DNA from: Gloeocapsopsis crepidinum LEGE 06123
Lineage (GTDB): Bacteria > Cyanobacteriota > Cyanobacteriia > Cyanobacteriales > Chroococcidiopsidaceae
Direction of reading: 5' to 3'
Assembly: GCF_015207655.1 (NCBI RefSeq)
Contig: NZ_JADEWN010000054.1
Location: forward strand, 1-43,646
Length of the DNA stretch: 43,646 nt
Part shown: in pieces, positions 34,119-42,320 of the stretch
Position numbering within the stretch: position 1 is the first letter of the stretch
Layout: each line of letters starts with the position of its first letter
The notes under the pieces: model-generated
Databases searched by the model: none
Seen by the model: the letters and a program-made list of their open reading frames with translations, nothing else
Told to the model about the DNA's origin: nothing
Made by a program: the position numbers and the translations under genes

Positions 34119-34403
34119 TCACTTTTTCTGACTCTGCTTTGACTTACTTTGTGGAGGAGTTCTATGTGCGCCAAAATATTTTTCACTGCGGTAACGCAGC
34201 CAAACTCTTAATACTTGGGGAATTTGGTCTTTTTGCTCTGGTGTTAGAGTGTTGTAGAGTTGCAAAGCGCGATCGCGTTCGTGACGACAAGCTGCATTGT
34301 TGTGTGCATCCCAATAACTCCTCGCTACACGAATCCGACGACAAACTTCTTTAATCAGTGCTTCTTGAGTAAGGGGAGTCTCTTTATCTTTTTTAGTAGG
34401 CAT
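34119..34403 (-). CDS. Small conserved cyanobacterial protein, unknown function
   Basis: 94 aa from the ATG at 34403; a TTG nine bases upstream (34412) would add MTS. The protein is basic and helical: PLTQEALIKEVCRRIRVARS, then HERDRALQLYNTL and LRVWLRYRSEKYFGAHR, ending in a Lys/Ser/Gln-rich tail. I know unnamed cyanobacterial relatives from memory. The high positive charge could allow nucleic-acid binding (inference). It has no membrane segment. It lies about 70 bases downstream of the TetR gene in the same direction. Confidence 0.68.
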   Translation of the reverse strand: MPTKKDKETPLTQEALIKEVCRRIRVARSYWDAHNNAACRHERDRALQLYNTLTPEQKDQIPQVLRVWLRYRSEKYFGAHRTPPQSKSKQSQKK

Positions 34404-34474
34404 TGATGTCAACGCTTAAGCATACATATTCATCTTATGATGGTGATTGAAATTGCAGCTATGCAATCGTCAAT

Positions 34475-35128
34475 TTATGGCGTTTTTCTCACTGCTGCCA
34501 AAATAAACTCAATTGCTGCTTGAGTATGCTGTTCTACCATTTCTGAACTCAGGCGATCGACCTCTGGAGTCAAGTGCTTCCAGTTTTCTTGCACTGTGAA
34601 GTAGAAAATACAAACACTTAAGATATGAGTCAGTGCTAGAAAGGGATCGAGTGTCCGAAAACACCCTTCTACCATGCCACGTTCGAGAATATTAAGTAAA
34701 TACTTGTGCAAACTCGATACGTTAGCTTGCTTGAAATACAAACCCTGATTTTGACTTGCTTCTTGAAACCACAACATTTGGCGGTGCAGATTCTTAGCTT
34801 CATAGGCGATCGCAGTACGAATGACTTGTTTGAGGGCATCTTTTGGTGGCAAATAATCGAGTTCCAGTTGATTCACCATCGAGTGAACTTCATCAATCGG
34901 ACGCTGCAAAACTGCTTTATACAATCCCTCTTTGTTATCAAAGTAGTAGTGAATCATTGCAGTTGTAATCTTGGCACGAGTTGCGATCGCACTCAATCGC
35001 GCACCGTGTAAACCATGCTTAGCAAACTCAACTTCTGCTGCATCAAGAATTTGTTGCTGTGTTACTTCAGCATCCCGTATCTGACGAACAGATTTAGTAA
35101 CACGCTTAGTTCTAGGTGACTGCGCCAC
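34475..35128 (-). CDS. TetR/AcrR-family transcriptional regulator
   Basis: 217 aa. The N-terminal HTH domain (about 17-65) reads VTQQQILDAAEVEFAKHG, then GARLSAIATRAKITTAMIHY and YFDNKEGLYKAVL, the usual TetR pattern. A helical ligand-binding domain follows, with TetR_C-like FQEASQNQGLYFK. The GTG start at 35128 has GGAT eight bases upstream. The gene is divergent from a Rieske oxygenase gene, and a 9-bp perfect palindrome in the shared region is the likely operator. So it probably represses the oxygenase and itself until a ligand binds. Confidence 0.92.
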   Translation of the reverse strand: MAQSPRTKRVTKSVRQIRDAEVTQQQILDAAEVEFAKHGLHGARLSAIATRAKITTAMIHYYFDNKEGLYKAVLQRPIDEVHSMVNQLELDYLPPKDALKQVIRTAIAYEAKNLHRQMLWFQEASQNQGLYFKQANVSSLHKYLLNILERGMVEGCFRTLDPFLALTHILSVCIFYFTVQENWKHLTPEVDRLSSEMVEQHTQAAIEFILAAVRKTP

Positions 35129-35222
35129 AGCATCACATCCGTAATTTGCTTGTTTATGATAGCAAGAGAGTAGTTTGTTGTTGAGAATATCCCAATTGAC
35201 TCAGTTATGTCTTTAGTTATAA

Positions 35223-35244
35223 ACTAATTAAAAAATTAATTAGT
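35223..35244. promoter_or_regulatory. Probable TetR operator
   Basis: Arms actaattaa (35223-35231) and ttaattagt (35236-35244) form a perfect 9-bp inverted repeat with a 4-base A spacer. It lies 12 bases before the Rieske oxygenase ATG and 95 bases upstream of the TetR start, a standard position for a TetR-family operator. Confidence 0.7.
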
Positions 35245-35256
35245 AATAAGCTATAT

Positions 35257-36249
35257 ATGACCATGCTGCAAGGCGCACCCTGGCTATTAGCACATCGCTC
35301 CATGCTTAAGCCAAATCAGCCAATGAAGGTTTCGCTCTATGGCAACGATTATGTTCTCTGGCAAGATAGTTTAGGTACAGTAAGTTGTTTACCAAATGCC
35401 TGTCCGCATATGGGAGCAATGCTGTCAGAAGGATGGTGTATTGCCAAATCTGATGGTAGTGGTACAGTAGCTTGTCCGTTTCATGCGTTAGAGTTCGATA
35501 GTACAGGCTGTACAGTTTTACCAGGTGCTAACAAGCCAACAAAACCTTTGCTGCAGCCACTAGAGTTAATTATTCAAGAAAACTTTATTTGGACATACGG
35601 TGGACAAGAGCCAAAAATTCCTATTCCAATTGTCCTGAATCAGATAGCAGGTGAATTTGAATTAATTGGCTATACAGGAGAGTTTAGTGTTAAAACAAAC
35701 CTCCTCAGTATGCTGCTCAATATGCACGATTACAATCATCAAAACGGTACACATCGCCCATTATTTGAGATCGAAGAAGTACAGTTTAAGCAGTTTCTTG
35801 ACAACGGACATCACTCTCACGCTTACTTTGATATGCCTCGGACTCAACCTAAACTGCGCGATCTTCTCAAAAAGCCTACACTTCTGGTGTTGCCAAAAGT
35901 CCTTCAAGTTCACTTGGAAAACTGTTTCCCTTGTTTAGTCATTGTTCACGTAGAAAGTCCAATTGCAAGTATCAGAGAGTGTCACGTATTTGTTCCCGAA
36001 GCCTCAAGCGTGACTCGCACTTACGTTCTCATGTTTGCAAAAATTCATCATCCTTTGGCGTATCTCATCAAGAAGAAATTTCTACCATTGGCTGAAATCG
36101 TTGTCAGGCAGGATGCTGACATTTTAGAAAAGCTTTATACCAACACAGCACAGCATATTAAGCTTAACAATGAAGTAGGAATAGATTGGGTACGCAGAAA
36201 TTTTGAGAGTTTTCCTCAAGTAGTAGAGCCAAATCTATCGCGATGCTGA
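35257..36249 (+). CDS. Rieske-type oxygenase, aromatic-ring-hydroxylase-like
   Basis: 330 aa. Rieske cluster ligands are C49/H51 in NACPHMGAML and C73/H76 in VACPFHALEFD. The mononuclear iron site fits D158/H161/H166 in MHDYNHQNGTH (D-x2-H-x4-H). The remainder is a helix-grip C-terminal domain as in ring-hydroxylating oxygenase large subunits. No membrane segment. It would use electrons from a ferredoxin or reductase encoded elsewhere to oxygenate a small substrate that cannot be named. The ATG at 35257 has a weak ribosome site; an ATG at 35263 is an alternative. Confidence 0.85.
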   Translation: MTMLQGAPWLLAHRSMLKPNQPMKVSLYGNDYVLWQDSLGTVSCLPNACPHMGAMLSEGWCIAKSDGSGTVACPFHALEFDSTGCTVLPGANKPTKPLLQPLELIIQENFIWTYGGQEPKIPIPIVLNQIAGEFELIGYTGEFSVKTNLLSMLLNMHDYNHQNGTHRPLFEIEEVQFKQFLDNGHHSHAYFDMPRTQPKLRDLLKKPTLLVLPKVLQVHLENCFPCLVIVHVESPIASIRECHVFVPEASSVTRTYVLMFAKIHHPLAYLIKKKFLPLAEIVVRQDADILEKLYTNTAQHIKLNNEVGIDWVRRNFESFPQVVEPNLSRC

Positions 36250-36351
36250 ACTGATTAGAAGCAAAAACGGCAGAGATGAATCACTTCGCCGCTTGTACTG
36301 TAAATTCTGGTTAACTAATTGTAGAAAAAATCTAACTTACTGACTCAACAA

Positions 36352-37125
36352 CTAAACAGGTTCTCTAACCCGTGGTGATTCTTCTACAACTGATTCACTA
36401 AAAACAGTCAGATAAAGCCAGCCAGCAAGTAACGCTCCCAAAATAGGAGCAACCCAGAATAACCATGCTTGACCAAGAAGCGCTCGACCAGCAAAGATAG
36501 CTGGCCCTAAGCTGCGTGCGGGGTTAACTGAGGTATTAGTCACTGGAATGCTAATCAGGTGAATGAGTGTCAAGCCAAAACCAATTGCTATAGGTGCGAG
36601 TGCTTTAGGGGCGCGGTTATCAGTTGCACCCAAGATAATCATTAAAAACATGAAAGTCATCACAACTTCGGTGATAAAAGCTGCCCATAGATTATAGCCA
36701 CCTGGCGAATGCACGCCGAATCCATTTGTTGCTAGTGGATTAGAACCTGTAAGTGTAAAGTTTGAGTTACCAGTAGCAATTAAATAAACAACTCCTGCTC
36801 CGACAATCGCTCCAAATACCTGCGCAATAATGTATGGCAGTAATTCAGAGCCAGGAAAGCGCTTACTTGCCCACAATCCAAACGAAACCGCTGGATTGAG
36901 ATGACAACCTGAAATATGACCGATCGCATACGCCATCGTCAATACAGTCAAACCAAATGCAAGCGATACTCCCACAAAGCCAATTCCTAGTGGAAAAGCT
37001 GTGTTGACACCAATTGTAGAACTATCAGCCGTGTAAGCTGCAGAAAGTACTGCACTACCACAACCGCCTAGTACAAGCCAAAAAGTGCCTATAAATTCAG
37101 CAATACAACGTTTTGTCAGATTCAT
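36352..37125 (-). CDS. aqpZ: Aquaporin Z-type water channel
   Basis: 257 aa with six membrane helices and the two half-helix motifs HLNPAVSFG and [11 protein letters not shown]. The start [20 protein letters not shown] and the H and R residues near [17 protein letters not shown] fit the water-specific AqpZ subgroup rather than glycerol channels. AAGGAG (37135-37140) nine bases before the ATG is a strong ribosome site. It is a single gene; a 347-base AT-rich gap precedes it. The N-terminus is short and the C-terminus ends in a charged tail, both normal. Confidence 0.95.
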   Translation of the reverse strand: MNLTKRCIAEFIGTFWLVLGGCGSAVLSAAYTADSSTIGVNTAFPLGIGFVGVSLAFGLTVLTMAYAIGHISGCHLNPAVSFGLWASKRFPGSELLPYIIAQVFGAIVGAGVVYLIATGNSNFTLTGSNPLATNGFGVHSPGGYNLWAAFITEVVMTFMFLMIILGATDNRAPKALAPIAIGFGLTLIHLISIPVTNTSVNPARSLGPAIFAGRALLGQAWLFWVAPILGALLAGWLYLTVFSESVVEESPRVREPV

Positions 37126-37472
37126 TTAGTAGAACTCCTTTAATCGACCAAAGAAGGCAATATAAGAATGGCAGCATTTACTATAGGAAAGTTAAGAAGT
37201 CTGTCTAATGCAGTGTTAAAAATTGCACCATTCGTATAGGTTGAATATTCTTTTAGCTAGGTAAATTAATCAAAATAAACATAAGATATAGTATGGACTA
37301 GGCAAGATGCCTAGCCGAAACTAACTTTACATTTTATTCAATTAACTTACTTAACTCAAGTTTGACATGTCTTTAGTTTGCTTCAGATTAAATCGGAAAG
37401 ATAAGCAAGTTATAAGGCATTTATAAGAAAAAAATTTAATATTCTAAAAGAAAAATACTGCTCAGCTTTTAG
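37126..37472. other. AT-rich gap between aqpZ and AAA-like gene
   Basis: 347 bases. It holds the inverted copy of the dispersed AGGCATCTTGCCT hairpin (37298-37314). The aqpZ promoter should lie at the left. Nothing else was recognised. Confidence 0.5.
37298..37314. repeat. Dispersed hairpin repeat, copy 3 (inverted)
   Basis: ctaggca (37298-37304) and tgcctag (37308-37314) form a perfect 7-bp stem with 3-base loop. aggcaagatgcct is the exact reverse complement of the core at 31624-31636. Confidence 0.7.
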
Positions 37473-38951
37473 TCAGTACGTACAATAATCAACGCTTTTG
37501 AGACTTAAATTCTTCTTTTTAAAGAAGTTGTAGTATAAACGGCAACGCAGTGTTGCACAATCACCTTCCAATCTTACAATTCCTAAACTTTCTAGCTTGT
37601 AGGCAACGCTAGAATCAACAACAATTGCCTCTTGAGAGTTTATCAATTGCTCGATAGTTAATAGTAATGAACTGTCTGCTTGAAGAGCTAGCCAAATATA
37701 TCGTAAATGATTCTGATAAGTTCCTGCTAGTGTTGTTGCTTCTCTTAGCAATTGTTGTACTTGGTAAGTGAAAACCTCATCTGTTGACGCTGAAGGAATA
37801 GAAGTCGCAAGGTGATAAAAAGCAAGTTGGATAAGAAAGGGATGTCCCCCCACCCAATCCATAAGTTGTTCAACGAGAGAGGAATTTTCCCAAGGCAATT
37901 GATAGGATAAAGCCAGCCTTTGCACTTCCTCAAGACTAAATTCAGAAAGACGAAGTGTAAGTCCTGTATTCAATCGTAACTGGTGGTGGAAATTGAGAGA
38001 TACACAAGTATCTGTTGAGGATACTAGAACCAACCGCAAGTTTTGTAAAACTTGATCGTACCTAGCCTCTTCATTTAGCGATCGCAGCAAAGGTAAGAAC
38101 TCGCGATAAACATCAGGATATTCAAATAAGCAATTAATTTCGTTCAAAGACAAAACCAACGGCTGATTAATTTGCTCTAAAAGATGATGCAAGTAAATAA
38201 TAAAACTAACTTTACAACCAAGTTCGCAGTCCCAGTAACGCTCAAAACAGCATTCAGTTTGCAACTGCAAACTGATAGTTTTACACATCCAACGCAACAA
38301 CCTGTCTAAATTTGACAGAATACTTTGATCGGCTTGTTGAAAATCAAGGTGTACTGTATGATAACCGAGTTGCTTAGCTTGATGCAGAATCCGTAATAAT
38401 AGAGAACTTTTACCCATTTTGTGGGGGGCTTTAATCCAGATTAAACTTCCAGGCTGGCGCAGTTCTGCATAAGCTTGAGTTTGGATAGCTAAACGCTCAA
38501 TATAGAATTTAGAGTCCAAAGGAAGTGGACTACCTGGATACTGAGGTACATCAATTTTGGATCTTACTTGTCGCACGTCTCTGCAGCGATCGCGATCAAT
38601 CGAATTAGACAAAAATACTCCTGTGCCATCCAAAATCTGTTGGTGCTTGATGGCAACAGGTGTAGCCTGATGGTGATGAAAAAGGCTAAAGTCTAAAGGC
38701 TCTAGTGTTAAATTCAGGGCTTGAAAAACTAAACGAAGCGATTCTTGATCTACACCAATTTGCGCTTGCAAGATTTTGCGCACGGTAGCAGCATTTAATC
38801 CTTGAGGTTCGATGAGTTGCGTTTTTTCGGCAATTCGGCGCGGCGTTATCTTTTCGCCATCTTCAGTAGTAAGCTGCTCAATTTGAGCGTATAGCTTCTG
38901 TAGTCCTGTATGTGTGAGGACTGTCCCTCGATATCGTTTAGGTTTGTGCAA
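37473..38951 (-). CDS. HTH plus AAA-like ATPase domain protein
   Basis: 492 aa. An N-terminal HTH-like domain (about 12-85: ITPRRIAEKTQ, AATVRKILQAQIGVDQESL) is followed by a linker and the AAA-like domain common in cyanobacteria (about 140-480). Its Walker A is APHKMGKSSLL. The Walker B region reads LVLSLNEINCLFEYP, where family members as I know them have LDEVDRLFEYP, so the first Asp is Asn. The start is a TTG at 38951 with GGAAG about nine bases upstream. Such proteins are thought to act in signalling or conflict systems (inference). No WD40 repeats follow; the protein ends after the ATPase domain. Confidence 0.8.
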   Translation of the reverse strand: MHKPKRYRGTVLTHTGLQKLYAQIEQLTTEDGEKITPRRIAEKTQLIEPQGLNAATVRKILQAQIGVDQESLRLVFQALNLTLEPLDFSLFHHHQATPVAIKHQQILDGTGVFLSNSIDRDRCRDVRQVRSKIDVPQYPGSPLPLDSKFYIERLAIQTQAYAELRQPGSLIWIKAPHKMGKSSLLLRILHQAKQLGYHTVHLDFQQADQSILSNLDRLLRWMCKTISLQLQTECCFERYWDCELGCKVSFIIYLHHLLEQINQPLVLSLNEINCLFEYPDVYREFLPLLRSLNEEARYDQVLQNLRLVLVSSTDTCVSLNFHHQLRLNTGLTLRLSEFSLEEVQRLALSYQLPWENSSLVEQLMDWVGGHPFLIQLAFYHLATSIPSASTDEVFTYQVQQLLREATTLAGTYQNHLRYIWLALQADSSLLLTIEQLINSQEAIVVDSSVAYKLESLGIVRLEGDCATLRCRLYYNFFKKKNLSLKSVDYCTY

Positions 38952-39207
38952 TTTTTGCTTCCAGATAAAGATAAAATTTCGAGTCAGAAGATAAGGCTAG
39001 TGAAATGCTCGTGGTTAGTTATAATTTATTTTTCAGCTTTATTATTAGGATTTCCAGTTAAATTAAGTAAATTGACTTAGGCAAAGTTACTACTAAAGAT
39101 TATTAAACTAGAAAAAAATAAAAACTTTATAAGAAAAAAATCTGAAAAGGGTAAGTGAAATGACTAGATGACAGCACATACTCTCCTCTAGTGACTCAGT
39201 AGCAGTT

Positions 39208-39504
39208 ATGACAGAATCAAAAAATAAAGATCAACAGCATCCGCTCTATAACCAAGACCGTGCCCTGATTAGTTCTTTACTGACTGCGGCGCCAAGTGAT
39301 TTGAATTTAGCGGAACTTTCACGAATGCGCATTCGTTATAACGGTTTTCCTGGGGCGCGAGATCTCCAAGCTGATTTGGATCAAGTTATGCAAAGATGGA
39401 ATCTAACCGAAGTAGAACTTTTTGAAAAGACTCGTCAGCTTCATGCCACTCAGTCAGTGTACGTTAGTCGTGGCAATAAAAGCGAGACAGAAGACTGGAG
39501 TTAA
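39208..39504 (+). CDS. DUF3288 family protein
   Basis: 98 aa, matching DUF3288 of cyanobacteria: DQQHPLYNQDRALISSLLTA (about 8-27), LNLAELSRMRIRYNGFPGAR (about 33-52), then DLDQVMQRWNLTEVELFEK. It is soluble with no cysteine. Function unknown. It ends 19 bases before the convergent MlaD-family gene, and the upstream gap of 256 bases carries the promoters for it and for the divergent AAA-like gene. Confidence 0.9.
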   Translation: MTESKNKDQQHPLYNQDRALISSLLTAAPSDLNLAELSRMRIRYNGFPGARDLQADLDQVMQRWNLTEVELFEKTRQLHATQSVYVSRGNKSETEDWS

Positions 39505-39523
39505 GTAGGTGGGCATCATTAGA

Positions 39524-40930
39524 CTACTCTATTGACAAGTCAAGCGAACTTTCGAGCGAATCAAAATTCTGTGGATTAGGTAAAGCTTGTGTACCTGCTG
39601 TTGTTGCAGCATCAGGCGATCGATCTAATAAATCCTCAAGCCTTTGTAAAGCTGTCACAGTTGAACGATCAACCCGAACAGTTTCATTTTTTGTCGGATC
39701 GGGATTTTTGAGGTTTGCGTTTTTCACAGTGTTGGATACAGAGTCTAAAGTTTGGGCGACTTCGATTTGCTGTTGTAGTTGATCGCTAGAAGACACCAAA
39801 CCACTCAACCCGTTAATAAGCCGCCGCACATTCTCACGAAATGCTGGATCTCCTGTTAGTTCATCTAAATCAGAAGTAATTTTCTGTGCATTCTGAAACG
39901 TTACTCTAGCAGAATCTAAAGTTTGTTGGAGTACGAGAACATTGGTAGGAGTATTCAGAGCATCAGAGATATCACGTAAATTTGCGGATGCTTGTGCTGC
40001 ATTCGCTGATAATGTTTCCAAATTTTGAATGAGTTCTCCTTGCGTGAAGCGATCAACGGTAGGTGAAAGCGCACCAACAGTAAGACGTAGTTGTTCGCTA
40101 CTTTGGTCAATATTTTCTAAAACTCTCACCAGTGTTGTGCGGTTAGTTGTAACTAAATCATCAAGATTAGTAACGAGGCGATTTACTTGAGTTGTCGTTA
40201 AGCGAATTTGGTCGGCAGTTGCACCAAACTGTGCAGCAGTTCTTGTTGTGGAAGCTGTGATTTCATCTGCTGCTCGTTGTACCGAGTTGGCTGTGGCTGA
40301 TAAACTGCCAATTTGTTGTTGTGTTGCGCGTGTCAAGCTAGAAAGTTCGCGTGTCAGTTGTGCAACTCCTGCTGCTGCTTCTGAAGCATTTTTGGTTGCT
40401 TCGTTAACAGTATTAACGAAATTAGGATCGCTGTAAGCCGTTGTAAAGCGGGTAGTAGCAGAGATCAGTTGATCGAGACTAATACCAATTTCACCTTGTA
40501 AACGAGCACCATGACAAACAATTAACGTGCGATCGCAATTGGGATCGAGGGGTAACGCACTAACTGCGCCGGTTGGCAGTGTTTTTTGTGGTGTAATATC
40601 AACGCTGACTTCACTAATCAAACCTGATTGATTAGCAGCAATTTGGACATCACGTGGAATAATCAAGTTAGCTGGAGTAATTTCTACACTGACTTCGACA
40701 CCATTAGGACCAGGACGAATCGCAGAAATGTTACCAACGCTGACGCCACGATAGCGCACAACTGCGCCTTCTTGCATCCCACCAACATTTGCAAACTCAA
40801 TTATTGCACTGTAGCTGCGTCTACCGAGGGTAACTCCTCGTAGCCACAAAACCAATCCAATAAATAAACCTACTCCTAGGAGTAATAACAACCCTACAGA
40901 ACCTTCTCGAACTGAACGCGATCGCTGCAT
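39524..40930 (-). CDS. MlaD-family MCE domain protein
   Basis: 468 aa. A membrane anchor (about 12-30, LLLLLGVGLFIGLVLWL) is followed by an MCE domain (about 39-118: AIIEFANVGGMQEGAVVRYR, then VSVGNISAIRPGPNGVEVSV) and a long helical region of about 300 residues rich in Ser, Thr, Gln and Asn. MCE proteins form hexamers that carry lipids across the periplasm. In cyanobacteria relatives usually sit beside an ABC ATPase; none is adjacent here, so partners are encoded elsewhere. A C-x7-C pair lies at about 138-146 (CDRTLIVCH). The ATG at 40930 is used. Confidence 0.9.
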   Translation of the reverse strand: MQRSRSVREGSVGLLLLLGVGLFIGLVLWLRGVTLGRRSYSAIIEFANVGGMQEGAVVRYRGVSVGNISAIRPGPNGVEVSVEITPANLIIPRDVQIAANQSGLISEVSVDITPQKTLPTGAVSALPLDPNCDRTLIVCHGARLQGEIGISLDQLISATTRFTTAYSDPNFVNTVNEATKNASEAAAGVAQLTRELSSLTRATQQQIGSLSATANSVQRAADEITASTTRTAAQFGATADQIRLTTTQVNRLVTNLDDLVTTNRTTLVRVLENIDQSSEQLRLTVGALSPTVDRFTQGELIQNLETLSANAAQASANLRDISDALNTPTNVLVLQQTLDSARVTFQNAQKITSDLDELTGDPAFRENVRRLINGLSGLVSSSDQLQQQIEVAQTLDSVSNTVKNANLKNPDPTKNETVRVDRSTVTALQRLEDLLDRSPDAATTAGTQALPNPQNFDSLESSLDLSIE

Positions 40931-41380
40931 CTTTTTATCCCCCTGCCCTTACTGTAAACTGCGTTACACAATTTTGAATTCTAGGTTTTAAATTTGAAAC
41001 ACTGTCTGAGATCGAGTCCGGTTCATGAGTTTCTAATTTCCGAATTTATGTACAAAGCCTTAGAATTCCTCTACTCCTGAGTATGAGTGGCTCTCTGCAA
41101 AGCAGGAAAGCTTTTGATAGAGAAAAAGCTGTGTTTGACAAGGATTATAGGTCATTAATATATGGCAGGGATGAATCTAATGCCAATTTTCTCAAATGAG
41201 GCAACAGAGGTTATCAGAAGTAAAGTGTGTTCACGCGCAAGAGATTCAATAGAGTGAAGACGACTTCTTTTGAGCAGCTTGCATGAATCAGTCACGCAGC
41301 GGCAGTTTAAATCTGTGGGAATGTGAGAGAAGTTAAAGGGCGATCGCATCTAGTTGGTCAAGCGGTCAGGCGCAAGGAAT
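40931..41380. other. Gap between MCE gene and XRE-regulator gene
   Basis: 450 bases with no convincing gene; the open frames seen are short and have no family resemblance. One HIP1 octamer lies near 41341. The MCE gene promoter should be here. No RNA gene, terminator with a T-run or repeat was recognised. Confidence 0.45.
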
Positions 41381-42217
41381 TTAAGAGTGTTTCCAGTTTT
41401 GCTCGGTTGCCTCATCTGCTGGAAATAAACACTCAATTCGTAGTTCCTGAAGGGTGATGTCGTAGGGAGTACCCAACGTTGCGATCGTCGAGAAAAATTG
41501 CCAACTGAGATCGTTTTGTTTGAGGTGAATGGTGAGGAGCAAAGTATTCTGTGCGGCTCGGTTTGAGGTGTGCCAAATCTCAGAGACACCAGGATAACTC
41601 ATCAGTTCGTCGAACAGCAAAGTGGACTGTTCGCTCTCGCCGACTGAGTTTGCCTCTCGATGCATCCGCCCAAGTAAATGTCCTGCAAATTCTTGCCAGT
41701 TGGCGATAAATGGACGTAGCCCCTGTGAATGAAATACCACCCGCATCAAATTGATTTTTCCGTCAATGCAGAAAAGGGTTTGTAATCTGCTTGGGTTAAT
41801 AAAAGTAGTGAGGAGTCGATTGGCTCCATTGTTGGTCAGTAGTAAATTCCAGTAGCGATCAACCACGATCGCAGGTAATGGTTCTTGCTGTACCAGCAAG
41901 AAATCGAGTGCTTTGCGAATTGAGGTCATTTCGGGAGCGGATAGATCAGTTTCTGTGTGAATGGGAGCAAATCCCGCCACCGTCAACATTAGATTTTGCT
42001 GCCTTAAGGGAATTTCTAAAACAGTCGCTAATTCTAGAACCATCTCCCGACTGGGTTTAGCTCGACCCGATTCAAGAAAACTGATATGCCTCTGCGATAC
42101 TTCACTTTCTAAAGCTAAATCGAGCTGACTGAACCCTCGTTGAGCGCGCCATTGTTTGAGAAGTGTTCCAAACGAGTGAGCTTCGCTGGAATTAGAAACC
42201 ATTGAACGTCGTTGCAT
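41381..42217 (-). CDS. XRE-family regulator with MmyB-like ligand domain
   Basis: 278 aa from the ATG at 42217; a TTG at 42238 would add seven residues and an ATG at 42202 would remove five. The N-terminal XRE HTH reads LLKQWRAQRGFSQLDLALE and SQRHISFLESGRAKPSREMV. The MmyB-like PAS-related domain follows (AIVVDRYWNLLLTNNGANRL, NLMRVVFHSQGLRPFIANW). Members bind small lipophilic ligands and control adjacent genes. It is divergent from the alpha/beta hydrolase at 42321, which is the likely target. It is a common pairing; the palindrome at 42283-42298 is a candidate site. Confidence 0.9.
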   Translation of the reverse strand: MQRRSMVSNSSEAHSFGTLLKQWRAQRGFSQLDLALESEVSQRHISFLESGRAKPSREMVLELATVLEIPLRQQNLMLTVAGFAPIHTETDLSAPEMTSIRKALDFLLVQQEPLPAIVVDRYWNLLLTNNGANRLLTTFINPSRLQTLFCIDGKINLMRVVFHSQGLRPFIANWQEFAGHLLGRMHREANSVGESEQSTLLFDELMSYPGVSEIWHTSNRAAQNTLLLTIHLKQNDLSWQFFSTIATLGTPYDITLQELRIECLFPADEATEQNWKHS

Positions 42218-42282
42218 AGTAGGAATAGCTTGAGACAATGGATTTGATTACCTTAGAAGTAATTGTTTTTATTATCTCCCTT

Positions 42283-42298
42283 TGACACGATCGTGACA
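42283..42298. promoter_or_regulatory. Candidate operator between XRE regulator and hydrolase
   Basis: tgacacgatcgtgaca is an inverted repeat (14 of 16 bases pair; perfect cacgatcgtg core) located 22 bases before the hydrolase ATG. It overlaps a possible -35 hexamer ttgaca (42282-42287), although no clear -10 follows. A weaker palindrome lies at 42248-42262. Confidence 0.45.
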
Positions 42299-42320
42299 TA
42301 CGTACTCACAGGGAAGAAAC

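Noticed and set aside
40248-40843. Plus-strand frames opposite the MCE gene
   Set aside because: They are opposite a long, well-supported CDS and have no protein-like pattern.
41155-41349. 64-aa minus-strand frame in the gap before the XRE gene
   Set aside because: No family resemblance, no ribosome site and an odd Cys/Arg composition; more likely chance.
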